A DNA stretch of 7,384 nucleotides from Thermococci archaeon (lineage in GTDB: Archaea; Methanobacteriota_B; Thermococci; Methanofastidiosales; B48-G16), in assembly GCA_003660605.1 (NCBI GenBank), contig QMUN01000036.1, positions 1 to 7,384 of the forward strand, given 5' to 3'. Below are positions 1 through 5,353 of this stretch, in pieces. The first letter of the stretch is position 1. The number at the start of each line of letters is the position of its first letter. The position numbers were made by a program, and so were the translations under genes. Under the pieces are notes generated by a model. It was given only the letters and a program-made list of their open reading frames with translations. It had not been told where the DNA came from and searched no databases.

Positions 1-1845
1 ATATCCTAAGATCACCTGGTTAAGATTTCCTATGTCATGTCCCAGTAAATCAGAGTAGAACTCCGCTTCTTTTCTTGCTTTTTCTCTTTGCTGTTCTAAG
101 AGTTTGCGATCGGTGATATCTGTAACAAAAATTATCCTGAGACCATGAGAGAATATGCGGGAGATAAATCTACATATTCTTTTCTCTCCATCTTTACGTG
201 TTATCACCGCTTCTCTTATGCGGGGATCTTCCCCAGGAATAATTCTCCTGTTCTCTTTGATAATCAGCTCCCGATACTTTTTATCAGGATACATTTTTTC
301 AAACCATGTTTCAAGATCGGGTATTTCCTTCATAGTGTATCCCGTGATCTTTTCTAACTGGGAATTAGCGATCAGGAAATTTCCATCCTGATCCAGCACA
401 GCGATTCCATACGGAGCAGACTCAATGGTGGTACGGTATTTCTCCTCTGATTCTTTCAGCGTTTTTTCGAACCTTATTCTTTTCAATGCTTCAGCAACAT
501 GGGATATGAGAAGTTCTCCAAGCTCACGATCTTCTTCAGTAAAGGCATTTACTTGAAGAGATTCAGCCTGAAAAACACCAATATTGCCAATAGGTATACT
601 TATAGCTGATCGGACTCTCTCATCTGATGGTCTGGCATTCTTATCTCTTGTTATATCTTCTATAAGATAGGATTTTGCTGTTCTGTAAGTTTTTCCAGCT
701 ATACCTCTATAAATTGATATCCGTTGATCCTTCGATAATCCTTTCTCGGTAGTTGCTTTTATTTTCAAATGATCTCCTTCAAGAATAAAAATGGTATCCC
801 TATCAAAATCAAGTATTTCTTTTGCGGTTTTTATAGTAAGCTCATAAACTTCTTCTTCTGAGTGCAAAGACTCCAATCTGGTAGCTATATTATGAAGTTT
901 TTCTATCTTTTCTTTGCTCTTTCTCAGTATTTCCTCAGCTCTTTTTTGTTCAGTGATATCTCTCAGAATCGTCTGGAAACCAACGATTTTCTCCCCTCTT
1001 CTTATTGGATTACTTTTGTACTCTGAAATTTTTTCTCCTTTTGGAGTGATTATTTCGATTTCTCCTTTAATTGAGTTTCCTCGAGCTATCTTTGCAAGCT
1101 CTTTAAGTAATTTGGGCCAGTATTTCTTTGGAACAAACTTGAGCATATTCTTTCCAACGAGTTCGTCTTTTCTGTAGCCATGTTCCGCAATAGCTTTGTT
1201 TACAGAGATCACATTTCCTTTCAAGTCAAATGTGATGATTACATCTCTTGCATTCTCAAAAAGATTCCTATATCTTTCTTCACTCTCTCGCAGCTTTTTG
1301 AATAGCCTCGCATTCTCTATTGCGATCGCTGCTTGAGATGCCAAAGTTTCAAGCAACTTTAAATCTTTCTCGTTAAAAGCGTTATACCTTTCACTTTCTG
1401 CATTTAGAACACCAATCACTTTGTCTTTGATTTTTAAAGGTACACAGATTTCAGATTTAGTTTCAAAATCTCCAACTATGTTTATAAAAAGATCATCCTT
1501 TTCTGTATTGTTTGTTAGATGTGATTTACCCTCTCTCGCAACCCATGGAATTATTCCTTTTTTTGCATCCAAAAGAAACTTTTTTCCTACAACGTCTTCT
1601 TTGAATCCAGAAGCTGCTACTATATTCAACTCTTTATCCTCGAGAAGTAAAAAGAAGGAGGTATCAAACTCCAAAACTTTTCTCATAACGTCAACAGTAA
1701 TATTAGCAATTTTATCGATATCCAAAGATAAAGATAAATCTCTCGATAGATCGCATATTATAGAGAGCTTTTTCTCCATCTCTTTTCTTCTTGCGACCTC
1801 TCTTAATCTTCTTATTTTCTCGATCTCTTCCGTTTTATTGCTCAT
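1..1845 (-). CDS. Sensor histidine kinase, GAF-PAS-GAF-PAS-HisKA, C-terminus cut by window edge
   Basis: This is a cytosolic two-component sensor kinase that should autophosphorylate on a His and pass the phosphate to a response regulator not present here. The frame is open for 615 codons from the ATG at 1845 to the window edge. Domains by my own translation: a short charged coiled N-terminus (1-28), GAF (about 30-182, ending in QAAIAIENARLF), PAS (about 188-303, starting ESEERYRNLFENA and ending RDITEQKRAEE), a second GAF (about 315-455, with SIPIGNIGVFQ, a style common in haloarchaeal and methanogen kinases), a second PAS (about 466-582) and the start of HisKA. The H-box is LLGHDIGNLNQ, with His603 the likely phospho-acceptor. 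The HATPase domain must lie to the left of the window. I see no membrane segment, and no haem or Fe-S binding pattern, so the signal is unknown. The start is supported by a good Shine-Dalgarno. The gene diverges from the redox pair. Family is very likely; ligand and target are unknown. Confidence 0.93.
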   Translation of the reverse strand, partial: MSNKTEEIEKIRRLREVARRKEMEKKLSIICDLSRDLSLSLDIDKIANITVDVMRKVLEFDTSFFLLLEDKELNIVAASGFKEDVVGKKFLLDAKKGIIPWVAREGKSHLTNNTEKDDLFINIVGDFETKSEICVPLKIKDKVIGVLNAESERYNAFNEKDLKLLETLASQAAIAIENARLFKKLRESEERYRNLFENARDVIITFDLKGNVISVNKAIAEHGYRKDELVGKNMLKFVPKKYWPKLLKELAKIARGNSIKGEIEIITPKGEKISEYKSNPIRRGEKIVGFQTILRDITEQKRAEEILRKSKEKIEKLHNIATRLESLHSEEEVYELTIKTAKEILDFDRDTIFILEGDHLKIKATTEKGLSKDQRISIYRGIAGKTYRTAKSYLIEDITRDKNARPSDERVRSAISIPIGNIGVFQAESLQVNAFTEEDRELGELLISHVAEALKRIRFEKTLKESEEKYRTTIESAPYGIAVLDQDGNFLIANSQLEKITGYTMKEIPDLETWFEKMYPDKKYRELIIKENRRIIPGEDPRIREAVITRKDGEKRICRFISRIFSHGLRIIFVTDITDRKLLEQQREKARKEAEFYSDLLGHDIGNLNQVILGY

Positions 1846-1848
1846 TTG

Positions 1849-1857
1849 CCTCACCTT
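1849..1857 (-). promoter_or_regulatory. Shine-Dalgarno of the histidine kinase gene
   Basis: On the minus strand the bases AAGGTGAGG lie three bases before the ATG at 1845. AGGTGA matches the complement of the archaeal 16S 3' end (consensus AGGAGGTGAT) and sits five bases from the start codon. It fixes this ATG as the start and shows that the genome uses leadered, SD-dependent initiation here, in contrast to the divergent gene at 2093, which has none. Confidence 0.75.
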
Positions 1858-1913
1858 ACAAGCCCCTAAATTATATAATTATAAATACAGTCTACATGTA
1901 CCTATATCAAAAG

Positions 1914-1923
1914 ATATTTAAAA
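1914..1923 (-). promoter_or_regulatory. Candidate TATA box for the histidine kinase
   Basis: On the minus strand this reads TTTTAAATAT, close to the archaeal TATA consensus. With the usual spacing of about 25 bases, transcription would begin near 1890 and leave a leader of roughly 45 bases that contains the Shine-Dalgarno. The same ten bases occur on the plus strand at 1992-2001, pointing the other way. An alternative A/T-rich box lies nearer the gene (about 1876-1886) but would leave a leader of only about ten bases. The prediction is from sequence only. Confidence 0.45.
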
Positions 1924-1930
1924 GTCTTTC

Positions 1931-1949
1931 TTAACTATCTTATAGTTAA
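1931..1949. promoter_or_regulatory. Perfect 8-bp inverted repeat, candidate operator
   Basis: TTAACTAT-CTT-ATAGTTAA is a perfect dyad of two 8-base arms around a 3-base spacer. It lies between the two outward-facing TATA-like elements, just upstream of the leftward one. This is the size and placement expected for a dimeric helix-turn-helix regulator acting on one or both divergent promoters. It should lie upstream of both predicted transcription starts, so an RNA hairpin role is unlikely. The regulator is unknown. Confidence 0.45.
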
Positions 1950-1960
1950 AACTTCTTTTA

Positions 1961-1976
1961 TTAACTAAAAAGTTGA
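1961..1976. promoter_or_regulatory. Second, imperfect copy of the TTAACT dyad
   Basis: TTAACT-AAAA-AGTTGA repeats the TTAACT/AGTTAA half-sites of the neighbouring palindrome with one mismatch and a shorter spacer (four bases between the 6-mers instead of seven). It sits about 28 bp from the first dyad, centre to centre, between that dyad and the rightward TATA-like element. It may be a weaker second binding site. In such A/T-rich DNA a chance match is possible. Confidence 0.3.
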
Positions 1977-1991
1977 TAAACAAATAAATAG

Positions 1992-2001
1992 TTTTAAATA
2001 T
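1992..2001 (+). promoter_or_regulatory. Candidate distal TATA box for the thioredoxin/polyferredoxin unit
   Basis: TTTTAAATAT on the plus strand, identical to the leftward candidate at 1914-1923. Transcription from it would begin near 2022-2027, giving a leader of about 70 bases before the ATG at 2093. No Shine-Dalgarno is visible in that leader, so this may be a secondary promoter or a chance A/T-rich match. Confidence 0.35.
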
Positions 2002-2065
2002 AAGAAAGTATGAATAATCTCAAAAATGTATTTAGCTCTTATTAACAGAAACAAATTCATACGAA

Positions 2066-2080
2066 CGAAAAATATATATA
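2066..2080 (+). promoter_or_regulatory. Candidate proximal BRE/TATA promoter, possibly giving a leaderless mRNA
   Basis: A purine-rich CGAAAA stretch (BRE-like) is followed by an alternating ATATATATA box at about 2072-2080. Archaeal transcription usually starts 22-30 bases past this element, which predicts a start at about 2098-2105. That is inside the annotated N-terminus and near the third ATG at 2102. No Shine-Dalgarno precedes any of the three clustered ATGs, which fits leaderless initiation. Confidence 0.5.
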
Positions 2081-2092
2081 ATCACTCCTTAT

Positions 2093-2560
2093 ATGATGTT
2101 CATGCACAAAGTCGGGATAGTCGTACTGGTTATAGGAATAATTTTATTAAGTTACGGTGTAAAACTCGGACAGAACGTGGATACAGAGAATATTGCCACC
2201 TATATATGTCTCTCCTGTCTTGGGCTCACTCCCTCAGGATACAAGACAGGAATAGAACATGATGGACTCGAGAAATTAGATCATGAGATAGAGCTTATAG
2301 TATTTTCTGCAGAATGGTGTAAAGCATGCCCGAAAGCTATAGATATTGTCAGAGAGATAGCTGAATCCTCAGAATTCATAAATTATAGAGTTATAAAATA
2401 TGAAGAAGAACCTGAGGAGTTCGAAAGTTTTGGAATTGATTTAAATGGACTGCCTATTACTGCAGTGATCATTGATGGAGAGATAACTGATGTGCTTGAT
2501 GGAGCTTTTAAACTTGACAGCAGAATATTAGAGGCTATAGAAAAATTTACAGAGGAATAA
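2093..2560 (+). CDS. Membrane-anchored thioredoxin-like protein with WCKAC active site
   Basis: A predicted thiol-disulfide redox protein of up to 155 residues. One hydrophobic helix at about residues 7-22, after a short N-terminus with HK, suggests a signal anchor that leaves the rest outside the cell; cleavage cannot be excluded. The thioredoxin domain covers about 65-155: a strand IELIVFSAEWC, the active site C76-K-A-C79-P, and the cis-proline loop GLPITAV (Pro121). A second pair, C39-L-S-C42, lies between the helix and the domain and is not part of the normal fold; it could bind a metal or cluster, or exchange thiols. Three ATGs (2093, 2096, 2102) are in frame without a Shine-Dalgarno. 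A TATA-like box at 2072-2080 favours initiation at 2102, which would give a 152-residue product. The stop is one base before the polyferredoxin ATG, so the two are surely one transcript and the proteins probably partners. The fold is clear; the substrate is unknown. Confidence 0.88.
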   Translation: MMFMHKVGIVVLVIGIILLSYGVKLGQNVDTENIATYICLSCLGLTPSGYKTGIEHDGLEKLDHEIELIVFSAEWCKACPKAIDIVREIAESSEFINYRVIKYEEEPEEFESFGIDLNGLPITAVIIDGEITDVLDGAFKLDSRILEAIEKFTEE

Positions 2561-2561
2561 C

Positions 2562-4313
2562 ATGAAAAGACTACCTTTTATCCTTGGATTCGGGATTTTA
2601 ATTTTCTCTATAGTAAATATGAAGATGGGATATCTGGGAAATCCCGAGATAAATGAAATTGACTTTTTTATTCTTTTAATAGCGTTAATCCTTATAGGAA
2701 TCGGCATATTTATCTTCAGAGAAAAAAAACTGAAAAAAAGGAGGATAGTTCAGTTGACTTCGCTAATATTAGTCAATTTAGCGGGAGTTGGAATAATCTT
2801 CAAGATGTTATATGCGCCCTATTTACACTGCTATGCGTGCCCTCTTGCATCAACGGCTTGCCCTATCGGTGCTATCCAGAACTTTATAATCCTCGGAAAG
2901 GTACCCTATTATCTCTTAGGATATACAACTCTATTTTTTACTGTTCTGGGAAGAGTTTTTTGCGGATGGATGTGTCCCTTTGGGATTTTACAGGATGCTG
3001 TGGATAAAATCTTCAATAGAAAAAAAACAATGGTTCACAAATTTAAATTCACAAAATTTATAGTATTAATACTGACTTTAATAGCAGCATGGAGGTTTTC
3101 TGACACAATTTTCTGTAAGATATGCCCCGTGGGATTTATAGAAGCTGCAGTGCCTTATAGGATAGAGCATGGAATGATCTTTGATAATCTCTTTATAGGA
3201 AGAATAATTTTCTTCATTTTCCTGATAGGTATAATATTTTTAATATCAAGATTCTGGTGCAGGTATCTCTGTCCTCTTGGTGCATTAGCAGGAGTTTTTA
3301 ATAAAGTAAGTTTTTTAAGACTTCATGTCAAAGACAACTGTACAAAATGCGGGATATGTACCAAAGCATGTCCTATGGGGCTTGAACCCTACAAAAGCGA
3401 GAGAAGTACAGACTGCACATTATGCGGAGAATGTGTCGAAGCATGTCCCAGCAATGCAATAGAAATTACATTTCCGCTAAGGATTGGATTTCCTGCTAAA
3501 AAAGCTAAAGAGGAGGTAGTAGAAGTGACAGAAAAAAAGATAATAAATGAGACACCCCTAAAAACTTATAAACCTCTAAAAGTTTATGAAAGCGCAGATG
3601 AGATAGGTTTTTATGATCTTCCTTCTGACGTCAAAAAGCTTAAAATAAAGTTTTACCACTTGGAAGAAAATATTCCTCCCGTCCTCGAAGGGCTTAAAAA
3701 ATTCATGAAAATCGAGTTTTTGCCAGTAGAAAAATCAGATTTTCTAGAGCCTACATTAATGATAAACAACAGAATCTTCGTGGGAAAACTAACAGAAGAA
3801 GAGATAATCAGGGGGCTTAAAGAGGAAATTGAGATGGGAAATATGCTAAATCTTGTCTTTGACCTGAAAAAATGTAGATACTGCAAAGCAAAGCAATGCG
3901 GCGTGAAAATAATAGGCGATACAGGATTCAAAATAGAGAAACTCATAGATTATCCAGATTTTTCAGAGATAATAGCTGCCTGTACAAAAAATGCAGTTTT
4001 CTTAGCATATGGCGAGCCGAAAATAGAAGATTATAATAAAAAATATATTCTAAGCCAGGAGCTTTCGTTAGAGCCGCTAGAAGCTGAGATAGTTATAGAA
4101 AAGGACTCAAAATATTGTAATAGAGCATTGACTATATTCTCTCTTTTGAGTTATGTGTCTGATGGTGCAATAAACTTCAAGCCACGAGACTATAATGAAA
4201 CAAAGTCCAAAATTCCGTTTAAAATCCGTTCACTGCCAAGTATCATTGCAAAAGGTCAAAGATTTTATCTGACAACAGAAAGGGGACTGATAAAGTTTCT
4301 TCAAAAACTTTAA
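2562..4313 (+). CDS. NapH/FixG-type membrane polyferredoxin with C-terminal thioredoxin-fold-like extension
   Basis: A 583-residue membrane iron-sulfur protein, far longer than NapH (under 300). Six likely helices: about 3-22, 34-53, 62-84, 112-132, 164-180 and 211-230. NapH/FixG-type motifs are CGWMCPFG (C134, C138) and CRYLCPLG (C233, C237). Two ferredoxin motifs follow: C260/C263/C266/C270-P and C285/C288/C291/C295-P. Further cysteines are C90/C93/C100 and C185/C188. The Lys/Arg-rich loop at 54-61 places the CGW and CRY motifs and ferredoxins inside, and C90/C93 and C185/C188 outside. After residue 310 comes a charged linker. Residues 358-425 look like a thioredoxin fold without CxxC (EPTLMINNRIFVGKL), 438-474 hold C438/C441/C446/C474, and 508-583 look like a second such fold (SLPSIIAKGQRF, single C519). 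The ATG lies one base after the thioredoxin stop, with GAGG at 2552-2555 as Shine-Dalgarno, so translation is probably coupled. Likely role: electron transfer across or at the membrane. Donor and acceptor are unknown. Confidence 0.88.
   Translation: MKRLPFILGFGILIFSIVNMKMGYLGNPEINEIDFFILLIALILIGIGIFIFREKKLKKRRIVQLTSLILVNLAGVGIIFKMLYAPYLHCYACPLASTACPIGAIQNFIILGKVPYYLLGYTTLFFTVLGRVFCGWMCPFGILQDAVDKIFNRKKTMVHKFKFTKFIVLILTLIAAWRFSDTIFCKICPVGFIEAAVPYRIEHGMIFDNLFIGRIIFFIFLIGIIFLISRFWCRYLCPLGALAGVFNKVSFLRLHVKDNCTKCGICTKACPMGLEPYKSERSTDCTLCGECVEACPSNAIEITFPLRIGFPAKKAKEEVVEVTEKKIINETPLKTYKPLKVYESADEIGFYDLPSDVKKLKIKFYHLEENIPPVLEGLKKFMKIEFLPVEKSDFLEPTLMINNRIFVGKLTEEEIIRGLKEEIEMGNMLNLVFDLKKCRYCKAKQCGVKIIGDTGFKIEKLIDYPDFSEIIAACTKNAVFLAYGEPKIEDYNKKYILSQELSLEPLEAEIVIEKDSKYCNRALTIFSLLSYVSDGAINFKPRDYNETKSKIPFKIRSLPSIIAKGQRFYLTTERGLIKFLQKL
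4310..4313. other. Tail-to-tail overlap of two stop codons
   Basis: The palindromic tetranucleotide TTAA carries both stop codons: TAA at 4311-4313 ends the plus-strand polyferredoxin, and TAA at 4312-4310 ends the minus-strand pelota gene. There is no intergenic room for separate terminators, so each transcript must end inside, and antisense to, the other gene. Confidence 0.95.
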
Positions 4314-5353
4314 TTTATCTTGAACCTGAGAATTCCTCCAATCCCCCCAAGACTTTTTAACTTTTCGCCTCCTTCATGCTCACTGCTCACCACATAAACT
4401 TTGCAATTTTTGTTTCTCGATCTCTCTAAAATCTTTTCGTATTTTTCATCTCTCAAAAGCTCGTCAACGATCAGCAACGTATCGATGGCACCATAGCTCA
4501 ATGCCTTTTCAACATCTTTAATACCATATACAGCCTCATCTTTGAGTATCTTCTGACATATCTTTTCCACCAAGCCTATCTCCCTGGATATTCTCGATTC
4601 TTTATACACATCTTCGAGGTCTCCTTTTTTGATCACTTCGTATATCCCGGATCTACCCACGGAAGACGCCCTTTTCAGAACATATTTCCCATTTAAGATA
4701 GGGTATTTCTCCTTCAGGTACTTTGCAAACTCTTCTTTAACAAATCCAGGACCTGCAATTATCACTTTTTCTATGGAGTATCTGTCAAAAACTTCTATGA
4801 TCTTTTCAGCGGTGTTTTTAAAGAAAGTCTCTCTTTCCTTTTTTCTCTTTACAGAGTAGTATTTTCCGGGAATGTTCTCATTTAAGCTTGCTAAAAAATC
4901 TATGCCATATCCTCTTACAAGACCAAAAACAGATTCACCCATGTCCATGGTAAGAATAAGAATCTTGGGTGCATTCGTGTTCTTCACAGCCTCCTCTATT
5001 CTTTCTAAATCGTATGTTTTCCATTTCTTCGTTACTCCTATGACACTGCCTTCCTCTATATTAAAAGTATGGTAACTTCCTGTATCTTCTCCTTCCTCTA
5101 TCACACCAGTTATCCTTAATCTATTCGCATCTTTATGAAACTCTATTTTTTCAGCTCGGATCTTTAAATATACAGGTTTTTTTTCGGATCTCTCAGTTCT
5201 GATCTTGTCTGTTTTCTGTTCCTCACGTCGAAAGGTCTTGCCTTCGAGAAGATCACCCTTCCTTATTATATGTTTCAAGTGCCAGAGGTCATCTATAGAC
5301 TCTGCTTTTAACTTTATAAAATTTTTTTTAATATCTTCATGAATAATCTTCAT
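4310..5353 (-). CDS. pelA: Archaeal pelota (aDom34), mRNA surveillance and ribosome rescue factor
   Basis: Pelota is a paralogue of release factor aRF1 that enters the A site of stalled ribosomes with an EF1A-type GTPase and, with ABCE1, splits them. The 347-residue protein has the normal length and all three eRF1-like domains. Domain 1 (about 1-127) opens MKIIHEDIKKNFIKL and has the family signature DDLWHLKHIIRKGDLLEGKT. Domain 2 (about 129-253) has GPGFVKEEF (201-209) and the VGRSGIYEV element (232-240); it lacks the GGQ of true release factors, as expected for pelota. Domain 3 (about 258-347) has VYGIKDVEKALSYGAIDTLL and ends EHEGGEKLKSLGGIGGILRF. The ATG immediately follows the TAA of the upstream surface-protein gene with no gap; the purine-rich GGAAGAG just before it probably acts as Shine-Dalgarno. 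The gene is therefore likely co-transcribed and translationally coupled with that gene. Identification is firm. Confidence 0.97.
   Translation of the reverse strand: MKIIHEDIKKNFIKLKAESIDDLWHLKHIIRKGDLLEGKTFRREEQKTDKIRTERSEKKPVYLKIRAEKIEFHKDANRLRITGVIEEGEDTGSYHTFNIEEGSVIGVTKKWKTYDLERIEEAVKNTNAPKILILTMDMGESVFGLVRGYGIDFLASLNENIPGKYYSVKRKKERETFFKNTAEKIIEVFDRYSIEKVIIAGPGFVKEEFAKYLKEKYPILNGKYVLKRASSVGRSGIYEVIKKGDLEDVYKESRISREIGLVEKICQKILKDEAVYGIKDVEKALSYGAIDTLLIVDELLRDEKYEKILERSRNKNCKVYVVSSEHEGGEKLKSLGGIGGILRFKIN

Noticed and set aside
145..391. Two overlapping plus-strand open frames at the left edge
   Set aside because: Both are antisense to the second PAS domain of the kinase and have no ribosome site or family resemblance.
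914..1921. Plus-strand open frames at 914-1177 and 1421-1921
   Set aside because: They lie antisense to the histidine kinase, whose minus-strand frame gives continuous GAF and PAS domains. The plus-strand products are Ser/Phe/Leu-rich with no recognisable motif, typical of the complement of an AT-rich gene.
1846..2092. Small RNA, tRNA or riboswitch in the intergenic region
   Set aside because: No cloverleaf, box C/D pair or long G/C stem is visible; the region is A/T-rich with only short dyads and is best explained as promoters and operators.
2026..2262. Plus-strand 78-codon frame overlapping the thioredoxin gene
   Set aside because: It is out of frame with the clear thioredoxin coding sequence, has no ribosome site, and its product shows no motif.
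4352..4365. T-rich stretch downstream of the polyferredoxin as a transcription terminator
   Set aside because: Two short T-runs (TTTTT and TTTT) occur, and archaeal terminators are T-rich, but similar runs are frequent in this AT-rich DNA and this one codes for pelota residues, so support is too weak to call.
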